From positions 1 to 10,745 of the forward strand of contig JAMDAJ010000063.1 in assembly GCA_023485925.1 (NCBI GenBank): a DNA stretch of 10,745 nucleotides, in the 5' to 3' direction. How positions within the stretch are numbered: position 1 is the first letter of the stretch; each line of letters opens with the position of its first letter. The position numbers were made by a program, and so were the translations under genes. The DNA is from Patescibacteria group bacterium. GTDB taxonomy: Bacteria; Patescibacteriota; Doudnabacteria; UBA920; 2-01-FULL-50-11. Below the pieces are notes generated by a model. It did no database searches. It was not told the DNA's origin and saw only the letters and a list, made by a program, of their open reading frames with translations. This document shows, piece by piece, positions 1 through 7,000 of the stretch.

Positions 1-163
1 TGCCGATATTTAGTCCTTTGTAAATCGCGCGGGAGTCGGCGGAGATGATTTCGCCGTTATATTTTTTTGCCAATTTCAAAGCCAGGTCGGTTTTGCCCGT
101 GGCCGTGGGCCCGACGATTGCGATGATTTTGTTGGAGCCGAAACGCCAGTGGGGGAAAGCCAT
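1..163 (-). CDS. miaA: tRNA dimethylallyltransferase MiaA, N-terminal part (cut by window edge)
   Basis: MiaA transfers a dimethylallyl group to N6 of A37 in tRNAs that read codons starting with U. Only the first 54 codons are present; the gene runs off the left edge. The translation has the P-loop GPTATGKTDLAL at about residues 19-30, followed by NGEIISADSRAIYKGLNIG, which is the MiaA substrate-binding signature (usually SADSRQVY). Here Q-V is A-I, a mild variation. The ATG at 163-161 puts the P-loop close to the N-terminus as in the family; no Shine-Dalgarno site is visible before it. It lies 33 bases downstream of a small basic ORF on the same strand and may share its transcript. Identity is firm from the motifs; completeness cannot be judged. 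Confidence 0.9.
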   Translation of the reverse strand, partial: MAFPHWRFGSNKIIAIVGPTATGKTDLALKLAKKYNGEIISADSRAIYKGLNIG

Positions 164-196
164 ATCAGGAAATGCAAATGACGCCAGAGCGGGGCT

Positions 197-346
197 TCAC
201 TTCGTCTTAATGTTCAAGATTGCGCCGGCGGTGTGTTTGCGGGGCTTACGTAGCCCTGCGCCGTGCATTTTCATGCGCGGGCGTTTTTTTATTTCCCGGC
301 GTTTGGCGCGGGTGAGGTATTCTTCTTGTGGCAGTTTTTTTCGCAC
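197..346 (-). CDS. small, highly basic 49-residue protein, uncharacterised
   Basis: I do not recognise a named family. Read on the minus strand from a GTG at 346-344, the frame gives 49 residues ending at a TGA at 199-197. Eighteen residues are Lys or Arg and only three are acidic. It contains a run KKRPRMKMHGAGLRKPRK and ends GAILNIKTK. Such composition suggests RNA or ribosome binding (inference only). It is followed 33 bases later by miaA in the same direction. The start is uncertain: the frame is open further upstream, no Shine-Dalgarno is visible, and an internal ATG at 274-272 would give only 25 residues. It could be a spurious ORF, but the strong charge bias and the position ahead of miaA argue for a real gene. 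Confidence 0.5.
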   Translation of the reverse strand: MRKKLPQEEYLTRAKRREIKKRPRMKMHGAGLRKPRKHTAGAILNIKTK

Positions 347-405
347 GATATTATTGTTCGAGCTAGTCGAGGATTTTTCGACTTCACTCCGTTTCGCTCG
401 AAGGA

Positions 406-434
406 TAAATAATTTGCTATACTTACTTTATCAA
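406..434 (-). promoter_or_regulatory. candidate promoter for the small basic ORF and miaA
   Basis: On the minus strand TTGATA (434-429) is separated by 17 bases from TATTTA (411-406). The -35 is five of six to consensus; the -10 is weak. It would start a transcript near 400, about 54 bases before the GTG. It overlaps the plus-strand promoter at 415-423. Confidence 0.3.
415..423 (+). promoter_or_regulatory. extended -10 promoter of the DUF5667-like gene
   Basis: TGcTATACT is an extended -10 element (TG at 415-416, hexamer 418-423). No good -35 lies 16-18 bases upstream. The expected start near 430 leaves only about 8 bases before the ATG at 438, so the mRNA would be almost leaderless, which fits the lack of a Shine-Dalgarno site. 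Confidence 0.45.
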
Positions 435-437
435 AAT

Positions 438-1106
438 ATGGGCAGGAAGTTAATCATAGCGCTTATTGTCGTTGTCATCGTTTTTTGCGGGGCGGCTTTG
501 GTATTACGCGACCGGCCGATACTGCCGAACTCGTTGTATTATCCGCTAAAGCTTTCCGGCGAGTGGCTAGACGTGAATTTTTTGACCTTTGAGGCGCCGG
601 CGAAACAGGCTAAACATTTGGAATATTCCGAGCGACGACTTACAGAATTTTTGCAGTTGTCCATCGGTAATCAAAGCGCTCGCTTCGTTGGTTCATCTGA
701 CCGCTGGTACGAACTGGAGCTAGCACGTTCGGAGTTCATGGCCGAGCAGCTAGCTCTGTTGGACCCGCGCTACATTTCCTCTATCCAGTCAGTTTATGAG
801 CAAAGTCTGCAGCAACTAGAACAAATCTGGAACTCATCAGGCGACCAGAGTGAGCTTGCACGTTTTGCCGTGTCAGCCCAAGTATATAATTCTAAAGCTA
901 TCAAGACGCTTATCCAAAAACATTGGAACACCGATGCGGATCGCGATAACTATCAAGCGCTTGTCAGACAACGGCTCGAAGCCGTTCGCGCGGTTTTAAA
1001 AGCTCCTAACCCGAAACAGCAGGTACAACTTGCAGAAGCGGAGCAGATCCTAGACCAGGGCAGGGAAATCGAGTGGGCGTACGATATCATCAGTTCGGTC
1101 AAATAA
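438..1106 (+). CDS. membrane-anchored DUF5667-like protein (222 aa)
   Basis: Role unknown. Residues 4-23 are a hydrophobic anchor or signal segment (LIIALIVVVIVFCGAALVL), followed by PILPNSLYYPLKLSGEWLDV and a helical stretch with ERRLTEF. The order 'Leu-Pro-x-Ser-x-Leu-Tyr-Pro-Leu-Lys ... large aliphatic segment ... Glu-Arg-Arg-Leu-x-Glu' matches what I know of DUF5667, a domain common in secreted or anchored proteins of Patescibacteria and some Actinobacteria. The rest (residues 60-222) is predicted helical and Gln/Glu-rich with no transmembrane segment, so the bulk probably sits outside the membrane. No lipobox is present around the Cys at residue 17. The frame is open far upstream, but the ATG at 438 is chosen because it directly precedes the anchor and follows an extended -10. 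The gene is divergent from the miaA pair and convergent with thrS. Confidence 0.7.
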   Translation: MGRKLIIALIVVVIVFCGAALVLRDRPILPNSLYYPLKLSGEWLDVNFLTFEAPAKQAKHLEYSERRLTEFLQLSIGNQSARFVGSSDRWYELELARSEFMAEQLALLDPRYISSIQSVYEQSLQQLEQIWNSSGDQSELARFAVSAQVYNSKAIKTLIQKHWNTDADRDNYQALVRQRLEAVRAVLKAPNPKQQVQLAEAEQILDQGREIEWAYDIISSVK

Positions 1107-1113
1107 CCGTTGG

Positions 1114-1147
1114 CAAAACTAGCATACTACTGTGTATGAAAGTTTTG
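1114..1147 (+). other. imperfect stem-loop after the DUF5667-like gene
   Basis: CAAAACT (1114-1120) pairs with AGTTTTG (1141-1147), with a second inner pairing ATAC/GTAT. It lies eight bases after the stop codon. It has no following T-run, so it is not an intrinsic terminator by itself; it may protect a 3' end. Confidence 0.3.
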
Positions 1148-1162
1148 TATAGAAAAGGATTT

Positions 1163-1207
1163 GAAAAAACAGGGAGCCCGATTGAATGCGGGCTTCCCGA
1201 TTTTTCC
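1163..1207. terminator. bidirectional intrinsic terminator between convergent genes
   Basis: GGGAGCCCG (1172-1180) pairs with CGGGCTTCCC (1189-1198), with one bulged T and an 8-base loop. A T-run follows on the plus side (1201-1205) and an A-run precedes it (1165-1169), giving a T-run on the minus side. It can therefore end both thrS (minus, stop at 1224) and the DUF5667-like gene (plus, stop at 1106). Confidence 0.85.
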
Positions 1208-1223
1208 GACTTTTCACAATTCG

Positions 1224-2972
1224 TTATCTTTTTTCTTTGATTTCCTTTTCCAAGCGTTTGGTGAAAGCTTCTAGTTTTTCGCCCGTCTGGTCTTTTTCGC
1301 CGCGCTTGCGCACGGTCAAGTTCCCCAATGCCTGTTCCTTTTCGCCCACCACCAGCATGTAGGGGGCTTTTTGCATCTCCGCCTCGCGGATTTTTTTGCC
1401 CACCGATTCGTTGCGTTCGTCCACCTCCACCCTTAAGTCGTTGCTCCGCAGTTCTTCGGCCAATTTTTCGGCGTAAACGGTGAATTTGTCGGAAACGGGA
1501 ATGACAGAAACCTGCACCGGTGCCAGCCACAGCGGGAAAGCGCCGCCGAAATGCTCGATTATGACCGCTAAAAAACGTTCGATGGCGCCCATGATGGCGG
1601 CATGGATCATCACAATGGGTTCCGGCTTGCCGTTTTCCGCGACACACGTGAGGTCGAACTGCCGCGGCATATTCACATCAAGTTGAATGGTGGCCACTTG
1701 CCATTCCCGAGATAGCGAATCCGTGGCCATAAAATCCAGTTTCGGTCCGTAAAATGCCGCTTCGCCGGGCGCTTCCCAGAATTCGGTCTTGTGGGCATTG
1801 GCGATCTTAAACAGGATTTTCTCCGCTTCTTTCCAGTGAGCTTTGTCGCCTAAATATTTTTCCTGGTGTTCCGGGTCATGCAAGGATAGTCGGAGTTTTA
1901 GAGGCAGTTTGCAGGCGGCATAAAACTCGTGGACAATATCCCAGATCTTATTTAGTTCTTCTTCGGCTTGATTTAGCCTACAAAAAACGTGGGCATCGTC
2001 TTGGGTGATGGAGCGCACACGGGCCAGACCGGAAAGTTCACCGGTCTGTTCGTCACGGTAGACTTTTGTAGTCGATGCGTAGCGCTGGGGCAGTTCGCGG
2101 AAGCTCCATTGTTTGCGGGCGTAGATTTGGATATGGTGCGGGCAGTTCATCGGCTTCATCGCGAACACGTGGCCTTCACGCGTGTTGATGCGGAAGAGTT
2201 CATTGGAAAATTTTGACCAGTGGCCACTTCTCTCGTAAAGGTCCTTTTTTGTGATATGAGGTATATCTACTCGTTCGTAGCCTCGTGCTTGTCTGAGTTT
2301 CCAAACCAACGAATCCAACAAATCACGAATTAACGTGCCTTTGGGGGTAAAAAGCGGTAGGCCGGCTCCTACCAGATCGGAAAACGTGAATAGGTCCAGT
2401 TTCGGCCCTAATATTTTGTGGTCGCGCTTTTTGGCTTCCTCAAGTTTAACAAGGTATTCATCCAGCGCTGGTTTATTCGCAAACGCCACGCCATAGATGC
2501 GGGTTAACATCTTGTTCTTTTCGTCGCCGCGCCAGTAGGCGCCTGCGATTTGAGTGAGCTTGAAAGCGTCCGGATCGATTTCCTTGGTGGAATTGACGTG
2601 CGGCCCGGCGCAGAGATTATCAAACCAGTCGGATCGGTAAAAACTCACTTTTTTTTCGCCGGCGGCCTTCAAATCTTTGATGAGTTCGGTTTTGTAAGGG
2701 TCGTGCTTGTAAAGTTTCAAAGCTTCCGCAAAATCCATATCGTGCTGTTCGAACTTGATGTTTTTGCCGATCATCTGCCGCATTCGTTTTTCCAGCTTTG
2801 GCAAAATTGCAGGTGCTAGAGTCTCCGGCAGATCGTAATCCTGGTAAAAGCCGTCCTCAATGGTCGGCCCCACGCCCAATCCGACTTTGGGATAGAGTTC
2901 CTGCACGGCCATACTCATCAAATGCGAGAGCGAATGGCGGATTTTCGTTAGTTGGTCGTCTTTTTGTGGCAT
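1224..2972 (-). CDS. thrS: threonyl-tRNA synthetase, without the TGS domain (582 aa)
   Basis: Charges tRNA-Thr with threonine in the cytoplasm. The editing domain comes first: HSLSH (His13, His17) and CAGPH (Cys121, His125) are the four editing-site residues. The class II catalytic core follows, with the zinc ligands Cys277 (MNCPHH), His328 (DDAHVF) and His457 (VMIHAA), motif 2 at YRDEQTGELSGLARVR and motif 3 Arg466 (IERF). The C-terminal anticodon-binding domain runs from about residue 483. E. coli ThrRS has 642 residues; the difference is the missing N-terminal TGS domain, as is usual in Patescibacteria. The ATG at 2972-2970 is chosen because the frame upstream runs through the T-box and terminator; the start lies just after them. 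No Shine-Dalgarno is seen. Expression is predicted to be controlled by uncharged tRNA-Thr through the leader T-box. Intact and confidently identified. Confidence 0.97.
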   Translation of the reverse strand: MPQKDDQLTKIRHSLSHLMSMAVQELYPKVGLGVGPTIEDGFYQDYDLPETLAPAILPKLEKRMRQMIGKNIKFEQHDMDFAEALKLYKHDPYKTELIKDLKAAGEKKVSFYRSDWFDNLCAGPHVNSTKEIDPDAFKLTQIAGAYWRGDEKNKMLTRIYGVAFANKPALDEYLVKLEEAKKRDHKILGPKLDLFTFSDLVGAGLPLFTPKGTLIRDLLDSLVWKLRQARGYERVDIPHITKKDLYERSGHWSKFSNELFRINTREGHVFAMKPMNCPHHIQIYARKQWSFRELPQRYASTTKVYRDEQTGELSGLARVRSITQDDAHVFCRLNQAEEELNKIWDIVHEFYAACKLPLKLRLSLHDPEHQEKYLGDKAHWKEAEKILFKIANAHKTEFWEAPGEAAFYGPKLDFMATDSLSREWQVATIQLDVNMPRQFDLTCVAENGKPEPIVMIHAAIMGAIERFLAVIIEHFGGAFPLWLAPVQVSVIPVSDKFTVYAEKLAEELRSNDLRVEVDERNESVGKKIREAEMQKAPYMLVVGEKEQALGNLTVRKRGEKDQTGEKLEAFTKRLEKEIKEKR

Positions 2973-3002
2973 ATGATTTTGATTAAGGTTTTCGTGAAAA
3001 TT

Positions 3003-3031
3003 AAAAAGCCGAGACCGAAACGTCTGGCTTT
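3003..3031 (-). terminator. regulated terminator of the thrS T-box
   Basis: On the minus strand AAAGCCAGAC (3031-3022) pairs with GTCT-C-GGCTTT (3015-3005) with one bulged C and a six-base loop, followed by TTTTT (3007-3003). The 5' arm shares AAA with the antiterminator, so the two folds exclude each other. It ends 30 bases before the thrS start. Confidence 0.85.
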
Positions 3032-3164
3032 GGGCCCCGTGAGGCGGCAACAAGGCCTTTCTCATGGGGGGTTCCACCCAAATATTGTACTTCATTGCGG
3101 TCCCATAACGCCGGACCAGTGAGCGCGCGGCTTCCCGGATGGTGGGGCCGGATCGGCGCCGCTT
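3003..3164 (-). promoter_or_regulatory. T-box riboswitch in the thrS leader
   Basis: The thrS leader contains the T-box core GGGTGGAACC (minus strand, 3079-3070). The antiterminator can be read directly: TTTGGG (3082-3077) pairs with CCCAAA (3034-3029); the 7-base bulge TGGAACC (3076-3070) follows; then CCCC (3069-3066) pairs with GGGG (3038-3035). The competing terminator uses the same AAA. The bulge bases TGGA would pair with a tRNA ending TCCA, so U is predicted at position 73. Upstream, a short hairpin (GCGGC 3162-3158 with GCCGC 3131-3127) carries ACC, a threonine codon, in its apical loop at 3143-3141, a candidate specifier. Stem I is far shorter than in classical T-boxes, so the specifier assignment is tentative while the antiterminator is convincing. 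Uncharged tRNA-Thr should favour readthrough into thrS. Confidence 0.85.
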
Positions 3165-3192
3165 GCAAATAGTCTAGCACAATTGGTAGAAT
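3163..3192 (+). promoter_or_regulatory. promoter of the three-gene small-protein island
   Basis: TTGCAA (3163-3168), an 18-base spacer and TAGAAT (3187-3192), with TG at 3184-3185 giving an extended -10. The predicted start near 3199 gives an 18-base leader that contains just the Shine-Dalgarno site. It interleaves with the thrS promoter on the other strand. Confidence 0.6.
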
Positions 3193-3198
3193 GTGCAA
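3171..3198 (-). promoter_or_regulatory. promoter of thrS
   Basis: On the minus strand TTGCAC (3198-3193), a 16-base spacer and TAGACT (3176-3171), with TGC directly before the -10. The predicted start near 3164 is exactly where the first hairpin of the T-box leader begins. It overlaps the plus-strand promoter almost completely. Confidence 0.6.
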
Positions 3199-3216
3199 GC
3201 AACAAAGGAGGCGGCG

Positions 3217-3438
3217 ATGTTTCAAACCGATTGGTTCATGACTTGGTTGCTCCAGACAATCATCATTGTGTGGGTCGGCGTTGCGGCGGCATTGGCGCTT
3301 TGGCTCTGCATGCGGCGCGATTCGGGAGGATTCTTCAGCATTCTGCGGACGTCTCGGTGGCTCGGCGCGTTGATGGTCATATGCTGGCCCGTAGTTGCGA
3401 TAGCTCTCTTGTGGCGTACGAGGAGGCGGCGATGCTAA
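3217..3438 (+). CDS. small two-helix membrane protein (73 aa), unknown
   Basis: No family recognised. It has two hydrophobic segments: residues about 10-31 (TIIIVWVGVAAALALWLC) and about 49-66 (LGALMVICWPVVAIALLW), with a short basic linker between. The C-terminus is WRTRRRRC. The start is well supported: AGGAGG at 3206-3211 lies five bases before the ATG, within an 18-base predicted leader. The Arg run at the C-terminus is encoded by the Shine-Dalgarno site of the next gene, which overlaps this one by seven bases, so it may not be functionally selected. The gene is first of three on the plus strand and is divergent from thrS. Membrane location is a safe inference; role unknown. Confidence 0.75.
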   Translation: MFQTDWFMTWLLQTIIIVWVGVAAALALWLCMRRDSGGFFSILRTSRWLGALMVICWPVVAIALLWRTRRRRC

Positions 3439-3650
3439 AGATAGTGCCGAGACCAGAGAGGACAAATAGCGGAAGTAATTTCCTCGTTTTCTGCACACTA
3501 TGTGGCGTGATTACACAGCAACGTATTAACAACGCCAGCGACGCAGGCGAAGCGAAACTCGAGTTCATCCGCAATCATCGCCGTGCGTGCGTGCGCCCGG
3601 GGCTGCTTGACCAGTCATGGGTTAGGGCTGAACCGACGTGCCGAGATTAG
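3432..3650 (+). CDS. small putative zinc-binding protein (72 aa), unknown
   Basis: No family recognised. Cys21-x2-Cys24 (FCTLCG) and His49-x3-Cys53 (NHRRAC) could form a CCHC zinc site; the spacing of 24 residues between the pairs is plausible for a small finger but is not a named pattern. The protein is basic and has no hydrophobic segment. The start at 3432 is supported by AGGAGG (3421-3426) five bases upstream, and the 14 bases AGGAGGCGGCGATG are identical to the start region of the preceding gene. It overlaps that gene by seven bases (ATGCTAA), which suggests translational coupling. It is followed after 23 bases by a third small gene. Confidence 0.7.
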   Translation: MLKIVPRPERTNSGSNFLVFCTLCGVITQQRINNASDAGEAKLEFIRNHRRACVRPGLLDQSWVRAEPTCRD

Positions 3651-3673
3651 TGCTTGGCACAACGAGGTGACAG

Positions 3674-4018
3674 ATGACCATTGAAGGAATCCATAATGGC
3701 CTCCTGGCACCTCTGGAAGGTGTCGTGCGAGGTCTGGAAGGCGGGGAGTTCGATTTCCGGCTTGACGGGGGGAACACCATCGGATCGGAGATCCGGATAA
3801 GCCAAAGGGATAAGGTGGAAGTAGTTTTTTTCCACGACGGGACCGCGCAGTTGCTCATCAAGGCCGGAGCGTACGGCGCCAAGGACACGGCTAGTACTTG
3901 GACCCAGGTGGCGTATTTGCTGCTGCTCTTGATCGACTTTTATGGGCAGCAACGCCTGGAAGCGCCGAATTCTACTCAAAAGCTTACCGAGCTCCGCCGG
4001 TTCGCTTCGACGCTTTAG
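3674..4018 (+). CDS. 114-residue soluble protein, unknown
   Basis: No family recognised. The sequence looks like a folded globular protein with alternating strands in the N-terminal half (EFDFRL, SEIRIS, KVEVVFF, AQLLIKA) and a helical C-terminal half (TWTQVAYLLLLLIDFYGQQRL, TQKLTELRRF). The hydrophobic run at residues 79-87 is too short for a membrane span. GAGGTG at 3664-3669 lies four bases before the ATG. It is the last gene of the small island, with a strong terminator starting nine bases after the stop. A long open frame on the opposite strand over the same bases has no start signal, so the plus-strand reading is preferred. Function cannot be inferred. Confidence 0.72.
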   Translation: MTIEGIHNGLLAPLEGVVRGLEGGEFDFRLDGGNTIGSEIRISQRDKVEVVFFHDGTAQLLIKAGAYGAKDTASTWTQVAYLLLLLIDFYGQQRLEAPNSTQKLTELRRFASTL

Positions 4019-4026
4019 ATATTCAA

Positions 4027-4057
4027 ACCCGCACAGAGTGGTGTGCGGGTTCTTTTT
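4027..4057 (+). terminator. intrinsic terminator of the small-gene island
   Basis: ACCCGCACA (4027-4035) pairs perfectly with TGTGCGGGT (4042-4050) around a six-base loop and is followed by TTCTTTTT (4050-4057). The tail on the minus side (TTTGAATAT) is poor, so it may end dnaE transcripts from the other direction only weakly. The T-run overlaps the dnaE stop codon at 4056-4058. Confidence 0.85.
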
Positions 4058-7000
4058 ATGCGTTGAGAGCTTTTTTGATTTCAACTTTTACTTCTTCGCC
4101 CACCTCAATATAAAAATCCGTCAGCACTGGTTTTTTCGGGCCGTGGGGAGAGGGGATATCCAGGGCGATACGCACCGGGCCGGGGTGTTTTTCAAAAACC
4201 GATTTTAAACGCATAAAGACACCCGGGTCGGCGTTATCCGGAATTTTCACGGTCATGCGTTTTTCCACCCCCGACCCCTGCGTTCCTTCGGCTGAAGGGG
4301 GAACAAAGTCCGGTTTTTCTGCGTCGAGCGCGATAGCCTCGATCTTGTCCGCCAAAATTTTTGGCTCTTCGTCGCGCAGCTGAAATTTCCCCGTCACTTT
4401 TACTATCTTGTCCGGCTCGAGCAGCGCCCGCGCTGACTCAAATGCCCGCGGGAAAATTACGACTTCAATGCTGCCCGAAAGGTCTTCCAGTTGCATAAAG
4501 GCCATCTGTTCGCCCTTTTTGGTGAGGATGGTCTTTAAGCGTGTGATGATGCCGGAAACTACAAGATTTCGTTCAGCGGGATTTTTTTCGGCCGCGGCTA
4601 TGGTCTCTCCGACTTCCAAGGACTGCCGGTATTCTTCAAGCGGATGGGAAGTGACATACAGCCCCAGTAGTTCTTTTTCCCAGGCGAGTTTTTCGCGCGA
4701 AGTGGCCGGCGCGGCCGGTTGCAGAGTGAGTTTAAGTGAAGAGGCCGGCGAAGTCCCAAAAAGACTGTCCTGGGCCGCGTCCCGTTCTTTGAAGTAGCTT
4801 CGCACCAGGTTCAGGACCATTTCGGTATTAGCAAGTAATTGGTTCCGCTCTGCGAATTCATCGAGCGCGCCGCATTTTACCAAGGCTTCCCAGGATTTTT
4901 TGTTGAAATTTTTTACGAACGTGCGGGTGACAAAATCGGCAAGCGTCGAAAATTTTCCCCCCGCCTTCCTTTCGGAGATGATTTTTTCCTCCACGTCCGA
5001 ACCCAGGTTTTTTATCGCCGATAAGCCGAACCGGATAGTTTTATCATCAGATCGGAAGAGCGTCGTGTGCGAGGCGTTGACGTCGGGCGGCAGTACGGTG
5101 ATGCCCATCTGTTCGCATTCCGCAACCGCTTCGGCTATCGTGTCCAGGTTGCCCGACTCCGCCGTCATCACCGCGGCCATATATTCCACGGGGAAGTTAG
5201 CTTTCATATAGGCAGTTTGGTAGGAAACCATGCCATAGGCGGCGGCATGCGCCTTGCCGAATCCGTAAGCGGCGAACGGTTCGATCCACGACCACAGCTT
5301 CAGGGCCTTTTCGGAGGATAGGCCGTTTTTCATGCAGCCGGCGATGAATTTTTCCTTCTGTTCGGCCATCTCCCGGGTGATTTTTTTGCCCATGGCTTTG
5401 CGTAGTACATCGGCTTCCTGCCAGGTATAACCGGCGATGTGAACGGCGATCAGAAGCACGTCGTCCTGGTAAGCAAGGATGCCGTAAGAGGCGGAGAGGA
5501 TAGGTTCCAGTTTTGGGTCAAGATAGGTGACGAGCTTGGGGTTGTGTTTTCGCCGGATGAATTCGGGGATGGATTCCATGGGCCCGGGGCGGAACAGCGC
5601 CACCATGGCCATGATGTCCTGCACCTTGGTGGGTTTGAGCTCCTTGAGATATTTGGTCATGCCTTCGCCGCCCAGCTGGAACAGGCCGGTGGTTTTGCCT
5701 TCGGCCAAGAGTTCGAAGGTTTTTTTGTCGTCGAGCGGCAGACTGTTGAGGTCGACGTTGACGCCTTTGGTTTTCTTTACGATTTCGACGGATAAGCCGA
5801 GGATCGATAAGTTGCGGATGCCCAAAAAATCCATTTTTACAAGGCCCGTGTCTTCCACCGAGTGCATGTCGTATTGAGTGGTGATGGTACCGGTTTCGGT
5901 ATCGGCTCTAAGCGGCGTGTAATCGGTGAGCGGGGTGGGGGAAATGACCACGCCGGCGGCGTGGACGGAGGCGTGTCGCGCCACGCCTTCCACCTGGCGC
6001 GAAAGATTCAGGATTTTTTTCGTCTCGGCGTCCTGGTTGTAGGCGGTTTTAAGCTCGGGCGAAATTTTGAGCGCCTCGTCGATGGTCATGTGAAAACCCT
6101 GCCGGCCGAAAGGCACAAGCTTAGCGATCTTGTCGCATTTGCTGTAAGGAACGCCCAAGACCCGGCCGACGTCGCGCACGGCGGCGCGCGCCAGCATCGA
6201 GCCGAAAGTGACTATCTGCGCTACCTTATCCTTGCCGTATTTTTCCGTGACGTAAGCCAAAACTTCGTCTCGGCGTGAGTCGGCAAAGTCCATGTCGATA
6301 TCGGGCGGTAGCGGCCGTTCCAGGTTCAAAAACCGCTCGAACGGCAATTGATAGGCGAGCGGATTGACGGTGGTGACGCCGAGAGCGTAGGCCACCAGCG
6401 AACCGGCCGCGCTGCCGCGCGTAGTGGCGATAATGCCGCGGGCGCGCGACCAGTTAGTATAGTCGGCAACGACCAGAAAATAAGAGGAGTAGCCTTTTTT
6501 GGAAATAATGTCGAGTTCGTATTCCAGGCGCTTTACGACTTCGGGTTGGGTTTTTCTTAAGTCTTCAAAATCGTTCTGATACGCCGCCGCCAGCCCCTTT
6601 TCGGCTTGAGCTTGCAGATAATGGTCGTAGGTTTCTCCGTCCGGCAGTGGAAAATGCGGGAAAGCCCATTGGCGCAGCGGGATTTCGATATTGACCGCGT
6701 CGGCGATGATTTGAGTGTTGGTTATCACTTCGGGCAGGTCGGCGAAAAGTTTCTCCATGGTCTGAGCTGAAGCGAGCGACAAGTCGGTACTGCGCATGTC
6801 CAGCCGGTCGGTGTCTTCCACCGTTTTGCCGGTTTCCACGCAGACTAAGATATCCTGTGCCTCCGCGTCCTCGGGTTTGAGGTAATGGCAATCGGCGGTG
6901 GCAACCAAGGGGATGGAGAGCTCGCGGCCGAGGTCGATGAGTTTTTGGTTGAGCTTTTCCCGGCGGTTTAAAAATTCCGGGTCGTTATGAATTTTCTGCC

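Noticed and set aside
45..437. Long N-terminal extension of the DUF5667-like ORF
   Set aside because: It covers miaA and the small basic ORF on the other strand, and the real protein plausibly starts at 438 directly before its membrane anchor.
2973..3095. Upstream ATG giving a longer ThrRS
   Set aside because: The extra 41 residues would be encoded by the T-box and its terminator; the ThrRS domain begins right after 2972.
3001..3498. 165-residue minus-strand ORF over the thrS leader
   Set aside because: It runs through both promoters, the T-box and the start of the plus-strand island; a shadow frame.
3647..4084. 145-residue minus-strand ORF opposite the third island gene
   Set aside because: It has no start signal and runs into the end of dnaE; the plus-strand gene has a good Shine-Dalgarno and is followed by a terminator.
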